A DNA stretch of 64,000 bases from Pacificibacter maritimus (GTDB lineage: Bacteria > Pseudomonadota > Alphaproteobacteria > Rhodobacterales > Rhodobacteraceae): positions 1,318,031 to 1,382,030 of the forward strand of contig NZ_RKQK01000001.1 in the NCBI RefSeq assembly GCF_003814915.1. Reading direction: 5' to 3'. The notes under the pieces were generated by a model. It saw only the letters and a program-made list of their open reading frames with translations. It was not told the origin of the DNA and ran no database searches. Both the position numbers and the translations under genes were made by a program. Of the stretch, positions 18,344 through 26,724 are shown piece by piece (the stretch's first letter is position 1; each line of letters begins with the position of its first letter).

Positions 18344-19504
18344 ATGGCTCTGTTTGAATATTTTCCCAACTATGTTTGGAATCTCTCTGTTTCCATCGCA
18401 ATGGCCAGTGGCGCAGAGCTGGGGGAAATCATGGACATGTGCCAGCCCCTGCTGGCCAAAGCCGAAGCTGGTGAAGACGCTGGCACCGTTGAGTTCATGC
18501 AAGAATGGATGAAAATGGCGGACAAGCTGGTCGCACTGGCCGAAGAAGATGAAGCCAAAGGTCGGATGCTGTCCGCGGGTCCAAAGCGCCAGCGTGCAGC
18601 ACTTTACTACCTGACCGCAGAGCGGATGCAGGCCCATGGCAGCGAAAACCGCCTTGCGACCTTCAAAAAGGGTATCGCAAATTTCAAACAGGGCACTGAG
18701 CAAGCTGGTGAAACTGTGCGCCGCGTCGAAGTTCCCTACGGCGACACAACATTGGCCGCGCTCTTTACCCCTGCTGAGGGTGTCGAAGGTCCGCAGCCTT
18801 GTGTGGTTTACCTCAACGGTTTGGACAGCAACAAAGAACTGCTTTACTGGTCCCGCCTGCCCCAAGAATTGGCAAAACGCGGCATCGCATCGCTTTGTGT
18901 AGATCAACCTGGCACAGGTGAAAGCCTGCGTTTGCAAGGCCTTCCTGCAATGTGGAAATCCGAAGACTGGGGAACACCAGTTTATGAATACCTTGCAGCG
19001 CGCGACGATATCGACAGCGCACGCATTGGTATCACAGGTATTTCCTTGGGTGGCTATTACGCGCCGCGCGTCTGTGCCAACGAGCCACGCTATGCCTCTG
19101 GCGCAGTTTGGGGTGCAAACCACAACTGGGCTGAAGTCCAACAGCGCCGGATCAACCGCGAAGGCGAAAACCCTGTACCGCATTACTGGAAGCACGTGCA
19201 TTGGGTATTTGGGGCGGACGGCCAAGAGGACTTCATCGAAAAGTCCAAGGGCATGAACCTAAACGGTCAAATGGAGAAAATCAAAGTGCCGTTCCTTGTG
19301 ACGCACGGAGAATTTGACCGTCAGATCAGCCTTGATTACGCGCACCAAAGCTACGACCAACTGGTCAACTCTCCACGCCGCGAGCTTAAGATCTTCACTC
19401 CGCGTGAAGGCGGTGTCGAACACGTTGGTGCTGACAACATGAGCTTTGGTCGCCACTACATCGCGGATTGGTTTGCCGAAACTCTTGGTGGACGCTTGGC
19501 ATGA
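18344..19504 (+). CDS. Alpha/beta hydrolase of the 2,6-dihydroxypseudooxynicotine hydrolase/FrsA group
   Basis: A 386-residue alpha/beta hydrolase with a helical N-terminal extension (about 1-125) and nucleophile Ser234 in GISLGG. A later Asp (GEFDRQ) and His (VEHVGAD) complete the likely triad. The extended N-terminus and length recall carbon-carbon hydrolases of the 2,6-dihydroxypseudooxynicotine hydrolase type. It may cleave a ring-fission product. It ends overlapping the next gene (ATGA). The substrate is inferred only from context. Confidence 0.8.
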   Translation: MALFEYFPNYVWNLSVSIAMASGAELGEIMDMCQPLLAKAEAGEDAGTVEFMQEWMKMADKLVALAEEDEAKGRMLSAGPKRQRAALYYLTAERMQAHGSENRLATFKKGIANFKQGTEQAGETVRRVEVPYGDTTLAALFTPAEGVEGPQPCVVYLNGLDSNKELLYWSRLPQELAKRGIASLCVDQPGTGESLRLQGLPAMWKSEDWGTPVYEYLAARDDIDSARIGITGISLGGYYAPRVCANEPRYASGAVWGANHNWAEVQQRRINREGENPVPHYWKHVHWVFGADGQEDFIEKSKGMNLNGQMEKIKVPFLVTHGEFDRQISLDYAHQSYDQLVNSPRRELKIFTPREGGVEHVGADNMSFGRHYIADWFAETLGGRLA

Positions 19505-20166
19505 GCCTAACGTTATATGCAGCACCGGGCGCCTGTTCACGCGTCCCTATGATGACGCTTGAAGAGGCGGGTGCTGACTATGACGTCAAGCTTGTTCGCT
19601 TTATGAAAGGCGAACACAAACGGCCTGACTATCTGGCGATGCATCCTGCGGGCAAAGTCCCGCTTTTGATGACAAACGATGGCCCTGTGACGCAGAACGT
19701 CGCGATTGCGCGCTATTTGGCAGCGCAATTCGATGGCCTGCTGCCCAAGGCTGCGACAGCTTTTGAAGACGCACAAATCACTGCTGATCTCGCGTTTTGC
19801 GCCGATACCGTTCATCCCGTCGTCACGCGGATGCGTATGCCGATGTTTATGGTGGAGGGCGACGAAGCGATGGCCTCTGTGCGCGCCAAAGCGATGGATG
19901 CGATGGCACCTTTGGCCCAGCTCATCAACACGCGGCTTGGTAAGGGCAACTGGTGGTACGGTGACGCATGGTCCGTGATGGATGCCTATGTTTACTGGAT
20001 CTGGTTTCGGATCACAGGCGCAGGCTTTTCTGGCGCAGAGTTTTCCCATTGGGCCGCGCATGCCGCCGCAATGGAGTTGCGCCCAGCGATCCAGCGCGCG
20101 CTGGCAAAAGATGCTGAATTGCAAGCGACCCTCGAAGCCGAAGGCCTTGCCCCAAAATTCAAATAA
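19501..20166 (+). CDS. Glutathione S-transferase family protein, possible maleylpyruvate-type isomerase
   Basis: A 221-residue GST. The N-terminal thioredoxin-like domain starts LTLYAAPGACSRVP, with Ser13 or Cys12 as the possible catalytic residue, and contains GKVPLL and the gamma-motif-like GPVTQNVAIARYL. The C-terminal helical domain follows. Beside an FAH-family hydrolase gene, a GST suggests cis-trans isomerisation of a maleyl-type ring-fission product, as in gentisate pathways; GSH conjugation is an alternative. It overlaps the hydrolase gene by 4 bases (ATGA), so the two are translationally coupled. Confidence 0.8.
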   Translation: MSLTLYAAPGACSRVPMMTLEEAGADYDVKLVRFMKGEHKRPDYLAMHPAGKVPLLMTNDGPVTQNVAIARYLAAQFDGLLPKAATAFEDAQITADLAFCADTVHPVVTRMRMPMFMVEGDEAMASVRAKAMDAMAPLAQLINTRLGKGNWWYGDAWSVMDAYVYWIWFRITGAGFSGAEFSHWAAHAAAMELRPAIQRALAKDAELQATLEAEGLAPKFK

Positions 20167-20171
20167 ACAAA

Positions 20172-20199
20172 AGGGCAGCAACGATATCGTCGCTGCCCT
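20172..20199 (+). repeat. Intercistronic hairpin between GST and FAH genes
   Basis: A stem of agggcagc against gctgccct encloses a second palindrome, acgatatcgt. It sits between two co-oriented genes just before the ribosome site of the FAH gene. It may stabilise the upstream mRNA or tune the downstream gene. Confidence 0.6.
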
Positions 20200-20217
20200 C
20201 TTCACAGGAGGAATACC

Positions 20218-21177
20218 ATGAAATTCGCCACATTGCCGAACGGAACGCCTGATGGTGCTTTGCATGTTGTCAGCCGTGACCTGACCCGATCGACCCCCGC
20301 CAAAGGTGTCGCCACGCTGCAATCTTTGATCGAAAACTGGGAGGCACATGCGCCCGCACTGCAAGAGCAATACGCAGCCGTCAATGATGGCGAAGGCACG
20401 CCATTTGATCAGTCTGCGGCATTGGCCCCGTTGCCGCGTGCATGGCAGTGGCTCGACGGGTCTGTCTATGACAGCCATGGCGACCTGATGCAAAAAGTGT
20501 TCAAGATGGACCCTGTCCCAAAGGGCCGCCCTTTGATGTATCAGGGCATGTCCCACGAATTTTTGCCTGCGACCGCTGATGTGCCATTTCCCTCGACCGA
20601 TGACGGTATTGATTTTGAAGGCGAATTCGGGATCATCTGTGACGCAGTGCCAATGGGCGTGACGGCGCAAAATGCCAAAAGCCATATTCGACTTTTGGTA
20701 CAAATCAACGATTGGTCTTTGCGTACAGTTGCCCCTATCGAAATGAAAACGGGCTTTGGTTGGGTACAAGCCAAACCAGCCTGTTCTGTGGCCCCTGTTG
20801 CTGTCACCCCTGATGAATTGGGGGATGCATGGCGTGACGCGCGTGTCGATCTGCCCTTGATGGTAGAACTGAACGGCAATCAGTTTGGCGCGGCAGAAGG
20901 CTATCACATGTCATTCGGTTTCGATGATTTGATCGCGCACGCGGCACGCACGCGTAATCTCGCGGCAGGGACAATCATCGGATCAGGCACCGTGTCCAAC
21001 GAAAACTTCCGCGAGGTCGGGTCATCTTGCCTTGCAGAGCGCCGTGGCATCGAAATGTTGGACACAGGGGCGCCTCAAACGCCTTACATGTCGTTCGGAG
21101 ACCACGTTAAAATGGAATGTCGCACACGCGATGGACAGCCCATTTTTGGAGAGATTTCTCAAAAAGTGGTACAATAA
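20218..21177 (+). CDS. Fumarylacetoacetate hydrolase (FAH) family protein
   Basis: A 319-residue FAH-fold hydrolase. The metal-binding EGEFGII segment (FEGEFG, about residue 134) and the downstream IGSGTVSNEN motif are typical of FAH and acylpyruvase enzymes. The family hydrolyses a carbon-carbon bond in fumarylacetoacetate, fumarylpyruvate and related diketo acids. With the GST it would complete a gentisate- or homogentisate-like lower pathway. The actual intermediate is not established. AGGAGGAA lies just before the ATG. Confidence 0.88.
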   Translation: MKFATLPNGTPDGALHVVSRDLTRSTPAKGVATLQSLIENWEAHAPALQEQYAAVNDGEGTPFDQSAALAPLPRAWQWLDGSVYDSHGDLMQKVFKMDPVPKGRPLMYQGMSHEFLPATADVPFPSTDDGIDFEGEFGIICDAVPMGVTAQNAKSHIRLLVQINDWSLRTVAPIEMKTGFGWVQAKPACSVAPVAVTPDELGDAWRDARVDLPLMVELNGNQFGAAEGYHMSFGFDDLIAHAARTRNLAAGTIIGSGTVSNENFREVGSSCLAERRGIEMLDTGAPQTPYMSFGDHVKMECRTRDGQPIFGEISQKVVQ

Positions 21178-21183
21178 TACAGT

Positions 21184-21222
21184 CGCCTGCACGCGACGTT
21201 TCAATCACGTTGCGTGCAGGCG
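21184..21222 (+). terminator. Strong hairpin after the FAH gene
   Basis: A 16-bp stem (cgcctgcacgcgacgt against its complement, one G-U pair) with loop ttcaatc begins 7 bases after the stop codon. The following bases are T-rich only for a short stretch. It probably ends the LysR-adjacent plus-strand operon. Confidence 0.65.
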
Positions 21223-21422
21223 GTTCTCTTAAACCTGCCTCATGTCTCACGGCTGCGTTGCCGCCGCGCTCTATCAGGTGAAAGACCCGTCGAGACCCAA
21301 GGTCAACAGTGCAGGCGCATGTCTTTATTTCTCTGCGCTGCGAATTATTTTTCCCTTTGTTTACAATAAAAAGTGGCGTTTTTTCTATGACGGTCAACGC
21401 CGAAGCGGGTGCGTTTCAAGCA

Positions 21423-21457
21423 TTTAGTTGCTAACACAAGTTGCTATAGCAACTAAA
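21423..21457. promoter_or_regulatory. Palindromic operator upstream of the TRAP-P450 operon
   Basis: A perfect 16-bp palindrome, agttgctatagcaact (21439-21454), is preceded by a third half-site (tttagttgct, 21423-21432). It lies 40 bases before the first gene of the TRAP-P450-ferredoxin-MarR operon. The size and symmetry fit a MarR dimer, so autoregulation by the operon's own MarR protein is a reasonable guess. Confidence 0.55.
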
Positions 21458-21494
21458 TTGAGTAAGATGGAGCTTAGTATGGGAGGATACTAAT

Positions 21495-22487
21495 ATGAAA
21501 AATTGTCTAAAACGCGCAGCTTATGCTGCTGTATTTGCAGCTCTTTCTGGAACGAATCTGGCATCAGCTCAGGAAATGAAACTCGCTGACTTCTTGCCAC
21601 CACAGCATGCGTATCAAGAACAGGTTTATGGCGTTCTTGCAGAAAAAGTGGCGGAGGCAACGGGGGGAGATGTCACTATCAAAGTCTTTCCTGGCGGTGC
21701 CCTTGGCGGCAACCCTGTGGAACAATACGACCGCGCCTTGAATGGTGTTGCCGAGATTGCATTTTCTTTGCAAGGCTACACAGCGTCCAAATTCCCTATG
21801 ACCTTGATGGTTGAATTGCCTGGCGTTGTGAATGAACAAAACGCGACAGACGCACTTTGGGATAATTTCGAATACATTAAAGACGAATACAAACGGGTGC
21901 ACTTGTTGTCACTTTGGACCAATGGCGAAAACGTGCTTTATACCCGCGATAAAGCAGTACGCAGCCTTGCCGATGTCAAAGGTTTGAAAATTCGCGTGCC
22001 CTCAAAAAATGCGGGTCTGGTGGTGGAAAGCTGGGGTGGCGTTCCGCTGTCGATGCCAATGCCAGAGATTTACAACGCATTGCAAACGGGCGTGATTGAT
22101 GGCGTTTTGATCGACAGCACTGCGACCTATGCCTTCCGTTTTGGTGAAGTGGCCAAATATGTGACGGCGGGTATGAATGCGTCGATTTCACCATTTGCCT
22201 TGTTTATGAACCGCGATGCTTACCGTGATCTGACCGATGAACAACAAGCGGCGTTTGACGAAATTGGCCGCGAAATTTCGACCATCGCCAACAAAGTCCA
22301 GCTGGAGGGTGTCGCGTATGGGCGCAAGCTGTTTATCGATATGGAAGATAACGAATGGATCGACCTTTCGCCTGAAGCTGCTGCGGAATTTAATGCGGCT
22401 TCTGCACAGGTGATCGAAGATGTGGTCAGCGAAGCCGAAGCCAAAGGGCTAAACGCCCGCGCATTTGTTGCAGCGCTGCAAGAGTAA
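21495..22487 (+). CDS. TRAP transporter substrate-binding protein (DctP family)
   Basis: A 330-residue periplasmic protein with a signal peptide (cleavage after NLASA near residue 25). It carries the family motif GLKIRVPSKNAG with the carboxylate-binding Arg167, VESWGGVPLSMP and YNALQTGVIDG. It probably binds an aromatic or organic acid that is then oxidised by the P450 of the same operon. A GGGAGGA ribosome site precedes the ATG. DctQ and DctM genes follow at once. Confidence 0.93.
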   Translation: MKNCLKRAAYAAVFAALSGTNLASAQEMKLADFLPPQHAYQEQVYGVLAEKVAEATGGDVTIKVFPGGALGGNPVEQYDRALNGVAEIAFSLQGYTASKFPMTLMVELPGVVNEQNATDALWDNFEYIKDEYKRVHLLSLWTNGENVLYTRDKAVRSLADVKGLKIRVPSKNAGLVVESWGGVPLSMPMPEIYNALQTGVIDGVLIDSTATYAFRFGEVAKYVTAGMNASISPFALFMNRDAYRDLTDEQQAAFDEIGREISTIANKVQLEGVAYGRKLFIDMEDNEWIDLSPEAAAEFNAASAQVIEDVVSEAEAKGLNARAFVAALQE

Positions 22488-22493
22488 CTGACC

Positions 22494-22997
22494 ATGACAC
22501 ACAAACTTGGTGCTCGGCTGAAATGGATCAGCCGAGCGGATATTTGGTTGGCAACCATCGCTTGTATGGTCTTGGCAGGGATGATGGTTTTTGTCTTTGC
22601 TGGAGCCATCATGCGCTACGCATTTAATGCGCCTATTCACGGCGGAAATGAGGTGCTTGAATTGGCATCCGTCGCTGCCGTGATGTTTTCTGTTCCATAT
22701 TGCACCACACAAGATGCACATGTTCGGATCGATTTACTGGACGGCGCTTTGGGGCGCATTGGTCGCGCATTGACGGACTTTATGTACCGCGCCATCGGTG
22801 TTGTCGTGCTGTGGTTTTTGACGAAATCCTACATTGACCGCACGCTTGATGCCTACGAATTCGAAGATGTCACCAATATGCTTGATATCCAGATCTGGCC
22901 TTTTTACGCGCTTATCGTTTTTGGCATGGGCCTTTATGGCGTGATCCTTGCGGCGCAAATTGTTTGGTCACTGTTTCCGAAAGGAACCCCATCATGA
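22494..22997 (+). CDS. TRAP transporter small permease (DctQ)
   Basis: A 167-residue protein with four hydrophobic segments, including the GGNEVLELASVAAVM region typical of DctQ (E-L motif). It forms the membrane complex with the DctM subunit, whose gene overlaps it by 4 bases (ATGA). It starts 6 bases after the binding-protein gene. Confidence 0.9.
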   Translation: MTHKLGARLKWISRADIWLATIACMVLAGMMVFVFAGAIMRYAFNAPIHGGNEVLELASVAAVMFSVPYCTTQDAHVRIDLLDGALGRIGRALTDFMYRAIGVVVLWFLTKSYIDRTLDAYEFEDVTNMLDIQIWPFYALIVFGMGLYGVILAAQIVWSLFPKGTPS

Positions 22998-24298
22998 GCG
23001 AAGTCACAATCGGACTGTTTGGCATTGCGGGCATGTTTGTGCTGCTTGCGCTGCGCGTTCCTGTCGCAATGTCGATGCTGGCGGCTGGGTTCTTTGGCAC
23101 ATGGGCTTTGCACGGAGAACGCTCAGCTGTTGCTGTCTTGTCATCTGAGACCTTTTCAGCGGTGTCATCCTATTCCTTGATCGTCATTCCATTGTTTATT
23201 TTGATGGGCAACATTGCCTCTGCCGCTGGATTTAGCCGTGGATTGTACGAACTTGCCTATGCATGGGTTGGTCGTTTTCGTGGTGGACTTGCCTCCGCGT
23301 CGATCCTCGGCTGTGCAGCATTTTCCGCAGTAAGCGGATCATCGGTCGCAACTGCCGTCACCATTGGCCGCGTCGCGATCCCAGAAATGAACCGCTACAA
23401 ATATTCCAGCAGCATGGCCACTGGCGCAGTTGCAGCGGGCGGCACGCTGGGCTTTTTGATCCCCCCATCGACTGGGTTCGTGCTTTATTCCATCTTGACC
23501 GAGCAATCCTTGGGTCGGTTGTTTATGGCGGGTATTTTGCCGGGTATTCTTTTGACCTTGCTCTTTGTTGGGGCCATTCTTGTGACCACCACATTGGACC
23601 CAAAAGCAGGCCCGCACGGTGAAGTCGTGCCGATGAGGCAACGCTTTGAGCGCTTGATTGGTGCCTCGCCCTTGATCTCTGTGATCTTTATCTCAATTGG
23701 CGGTATTTATGCGGGTGTGTTCACCCCTGTCGAAGCTGCGGGTGTCGGTGCCTTCCTTGTGCTTGTTTTCGCAGTTCTTGGCCGCAAGCTTGATCTCAAG
23801 GGTATTCACACAGCCTTTATGGACACGGTCAAAACCAGCACCATGCTCTACGTGATCGTAATCGGGGCTGGTATCTTTAGCCCGTTTCTTGCGCTTACAG
23901 GCATTCCGCAAAGTCTGTCCGATATGCTGTCAAACCTCGGTCTAGGCGCCTTGGGCACATTGATCGTAATCCTGCTCGCCTATGTGGTGCTTGGCATGTT
24001 TATGGATGCGCTTTCGATGATCGTGATCACCATCCCTATCGTATTTCCGATTATTGTCTCATTGGGCTATGACCCGATCTGGTTCGGCGTCATCGCCGTG
24101 ATCGTGATCGAAATGGGCATGATCACACCCCCTGTCGGCATCAACGTATTTGTCGTCAAAGCCATCGCACCAAACGTGCCAATGGGGACGATATTTCGCG
24201 GTGTTTTGCCGTTTTGGATCGCGATGCTTGTGGCACTTGTGTTGCTGATCGCCTTTCCAGAAATCGCACTTTTTATACCCAATTCAATGTTCGGCTAG
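22994..24298 (+). CDS. TRAP transporter large permease (DctM)
   Basis: A 434-residue membrane protein with about twelve hydrophobic segments. DctM family marks are FSAVSGSSVATAVTIGR, GTLGFLIPPS, VLGMFMDALSMIVITIPIVFP and GMITPPVGINVFV. It is the sodium-coupled transport subunit. The start at 22994 overlaps the dctQ stop; a longer reading from 22964 is not family sequence. Confidence 0.94.
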   Translation: MSEVTIGLFGIAGMFVLLALRVPVAMSMLAAGFFGTWALHGERSAVAVLSSETFSAVSSYSLIVIPLFILMGNIASAAGFSRGLYELAYAWVGRFRGGLASASILGCAAFSAVSGSSVATAVTIGRVAIPEMNRYKYSSSMATGAVAAGGTLGFLIPPSTGFVLYSILTEQSLGRLFMAGILPGILLTLLFVGAILVTTTLDPKAGPHGEVVPMRQRFERLIGASPLISVIFISIGGIYAGVFTPVEAAGVGAFLVLVFAVLGRKLDLKGIHTAFMDTVKTSTMLYVIVIGAGIFSPFLALTGIPQSLSDMLSNLGLGALGTLIVILLAYVVLGMFMDALSMIVITIPIVFPIIVSLGYDPIWFGVIAVIVIEMGMITPPVGINVFVVKAIAPNVPMGTIFRGVLPFWIAMLVALVLLIAFPEIALFIPNSMFG

Positions 24299-24327
24299 GG
24301 CCTTAACATGCAACAGGAGACCTTATC

Positions 24328-25557
24328 ATGGGACTAATTGAAGGCCATCTAGATGTCGGAGCGCCCGAAGGCGTTCCAATCTGGGACATCGATCCTTATG
24401 CCACAGATGTCTTGGAAAACCCGATTGAATTCTACCGCGAGATGCGCGCCAAAGGGCCCTTTGTCTACATCCCGCGATATGCCATTTTGGCCTGTGCGCG
24501 ATATGCACAAACCAAAGAAGTGTTCAGCGATCACGAACGTTTTGTGTCGTCGCGCGGCGTTGGTCTTGTGGATTTCAAGCAAACCACCCCGTGGCGCCCC
24601 CCTAGTATCATTTTAGAAGTTGATCCGCCCGAGCACACCCGTGTGCGGCGAATTATGGCGAAAACTTTGTCACCGAAAGTGATGCGCGAACAGGCCAGCC
24701 TGCTGCAAAGCATCGCGGATCAAATGGTTGCTGAAGTGGTCGCCATGGGCGAAATTGATGGCGTGGCCGATCTTGCAGAACGCTACCCTACAACCGTCTT
24801 TCCGCGTATTCTTGGTTTAAAGAAATCCAACGGTCGTCACTTGTTAGACTACGGCGCTATGGTGTTTGACGCTGTTGGACCTGACAATGAAATTCGTCGC
24901 GCCTCTTTGTCGAAAGGCGAAGACGTTGTTCCGTGGATCATGAAGCAATGCGAGCGCGATAACCTGATCGAAGGCGGGCTTGGCGCGGGGATTTATACCT
25001 ATGCCGACAGCGGTGACATCAGCGAAAAAGAGGCAGGCCTCTTGGTACGTTCCTTGCTGTCTGCGGGTGTCGATACGACTGTGACGGGCATCGGTAGCCT
25101 GCTGTATTGTCTGGCTGAGAACCCTGAACAGTTTGAACTGCTGAAAGACAATCCTAAACTGGCGCGCAGTGCATTTGAAGAAGTCCTACGCTACACCGCG
25201 CCGGTGCACTCCTTCTTCAGAACTTCGGCAGGCGATACAGAAGTGTCAGGCATTAAAATCCAAGAAAACACCAAGATTTTATGCATGCTGGGCGCCGCAA
25301 ATCGCGATGAAGATCATTGGCCGAATGCGGACAAATACGATGTGACCCGCGATGTTCAAGGCCACCTTGGCATGGGCGCGGGCATTCATGGTTGCGTCGG
25401 GCAAAATTTGGCCCGCGCCGAAGTCAGTGCGGTTTTGACCGCCATCTTGGCGCAAGTCGACAAAATTGAATTCACAGGCACAGCAAAATGGCGTCCTGGA
25501 AACTCCATTCGGGCCCTTGCGAGCCTGCCAATAAAACTGACGAAAAAAGAGGCCTAA
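24328..25557 (+). CDS. Cytochrome P450, CYP199-like (para-substituted benzoate oxidase)
   Basis: A 409-residue soluble P450. The I-helix motif is SAGVDTT (Thr251), the K-helix ExxR is Glu285-Arg288 and the heme cysteine is Cys356 in GIHGCVGQN. The stretch SSRGVGLVDFK...PWRPPS.ILE.DPPEHTR near 74-104 is very like CYP199A enzymes, which O-demethylate or hydroxylate para-substituted benzoates and cinnamates. A methoxy- or alkyl-benzoate is therefore the best guess. The partner ferredoxin gene starts 2 bases downstream and the TRAP importer is upstream. No ferredoxin reductase gene is in the window. Confidence 0.9.
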   Translation: MGLIEGHLDVGAPEGVPIWDIDPYATDVLENPIEFYREMRAKGPFVYIPRYAILACARYAQTKEVFSDHERFVSSRGVGLVDFKQTTPWRPPSIILEVDPPEHTRVRRIMAKTLSPKVMREQASLLQSIADQMVAEVVAMGEIDGVADLAERYPTTVFPRILGLKKSNGRHLLDYGAMVFDAVGPDNEIRRASLSKGEDVVPWIMKQCERDNLIEGGLGAGIYTYADSGDISEKEAGLLVRSLLSAGVDTTVTGIGSLLYCLAENPEQFELLKDNPKLARSAFEEVLRYTAPVHSFFRTSAGDTEVSGIKIQENTKILCMLGAANRDEDHWPNADKYDVTRDVQGHLGMGAGIHGCVGQNLARAEVSAVLTAILAQVDKIEFTGTAKWRPGNSIRALASLPIKLTKKEA

Positions 25558-25559
25558 AA

Positions 25560-25883
25560 ATGGTAAACATACGTATCACGAATACAAACGGAACAGAGCA
25601 AAGCATCGAAAGCAAGGCTGGCATGAGCTTGATGGAAGCCTTGCGCGGCGCAAACATAGACGGCATCGTGGCCGAATGTGGCGGGTCCATGTCTTGCGCG
25701 ACCTGTCATGTCGTTGTGGATACGGATTGGTTGACTGCAACGGGTGAAATATCCGATATGGAAGATGATATGCTTGATTGTACAGCGACAGATCGTGACC
25801 CGGGAAGTCGCCTATCCTGTCAGATCGAGTTGTCTGAAGCCTTGGACGGATTGCAGATCTCAATCCCTGACAACCAATTTTAA
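25560..25883 (+). CDS. [2Fe-2S] ferredoxin, P450 redox partner
   Basis: A 107-residue adrenodoxin/putidaredoxin-type ferredoxin. The cluster cysteines sit in ECGGSMSCATCH (C-x5-C-x2-C), with the fourth in SRLSCQIE. It passes electrons from a reductase encoded elsewhere to the P450 whose stop codon is 2 bases away. The start is set at the ATG overlapping the AAAA after the P450 stop. Confidence 0.92.
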   Translation: MVNIRITNTNGTEQSIESKAGMSLMEALRGANIDGIVAECGGSMSCATCHVVVDTDWLTATGEISDMEDDMLDCTATDRDPGSRLSCQIELSEALDGLQISIPDNQF

Positions 25884-25904
25884 TTTGACCTATGAATAGG
25901 GCAT

Positions 25905-26429
25905 GTGACTGAGCGAATGACAAAACCAAACAAAAGCAAACTCACATGTCCTGATGGTCGCATTTCACAGCCCTCAAAATCAGTGGGCGACCGAGAGGTC
26001 ATTGATCTCGGCACCTATATTCCTGGTTTTCTGAGTTCTATAAACAATGCTTTGTCTCGCGGTGCCTCACAAAGATACCGCGCGCAATTCGGTATTGGCA
26101 TTGTCGAATGGCGGGTCATGTCCATGTTGGCGATAGAGCCAAATATTCCAGCGGTTCACATCAGTGACGCTATCTCCACCGACAAAGGTCAAGTGAGCCG
26201 CGCCTTGCAAAAACTCTGTGATGCAAAGCTGGCCGAAAGCAAAGTGGTCAGTGCGGATGTGCGCAAAAAGAACTGGTGGCTGAATGACGCAGGCTACACG
26301 ATGCATGAACGTATCTTAAAAATTGCCCTAGAGCGCGAAAGACAATTGATCACTGGCTGCACGCCAGAGGACATCGAGGCATTTTTGCGTGTTGCACGAC
26401 TTATGGGGCAAAATTTATCAAAGATGTAA
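25905..26429 (+). CDS. MarR-family transcriptional regulator
   Basis: A 174-residue winged-helix protein of the MarR family: FGIGIVEWRVMSML, VHISDAISTDKGQVSRALQKL (recognition helix) and VRKKNWWLNDAG (wing). It closes the TRAP-P450-ferredoxin operon and likely represses it until an aromatic ligand binds. The N-terminal 35 residues are longer than usual. The start could be the GTG at 25905 or the ATG at 25917; neither has a strong ribosome site. Confidence 0.85.
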   Translation: MTERMTKPNKSKLTCPDGRISQPSKSVGDREVIDLGTYIPGFLSSINNALSRGASQRYRAQFGIGIVEWRVMSMLAIEPNIPAVHISDAISTDKGQVSRALQKLCDAKLAESKVVSADVRKKNWWLNDAGYTMHERILKIALERERQLITGCTPEDIEAFLRVARLMGQNLSKM

Positions 26430-26724
26430 GGTATGCATTGCTCGAGCTGGATTACTTTAGCCCTAAAACCTGTACAATTTTGACCAAACGTCTCCGATTA
26501 CGCCTCGTCTGGCTGGAAACTTAAACTCAGGCCCACGCCCCGCCAACCGAACGGTTAATTTTTCACAATCTTTTAGCACATACACGCACTGGATGTTTTG
26601 CGACCGGCTAGAATAAGCCCGTATCCACTGGACTTCCCGCAGGGGCAGTCTGCAATCGTGTTTTGAGCAGAAGTGATAGCGCATGGTATATTGGTCGCGA
26701 TGAGACGGATACTCACGCTGCCAC

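Noticed and set aside
18314-19225. Minus-strand open frame of 303 codons opposite the alpha/beta hydrolase gene
   Set aside because: Antisense to a clear hydrolase gene; no family resemblance and no ribosome site.
19537-20907. Long minus-strand open frame of 456 codons across the GST and FAH genes
   Set aside because: It lies antisense to two well-supported genes and its Cys/His/Arg-rich translation is typical of a shadow frame.
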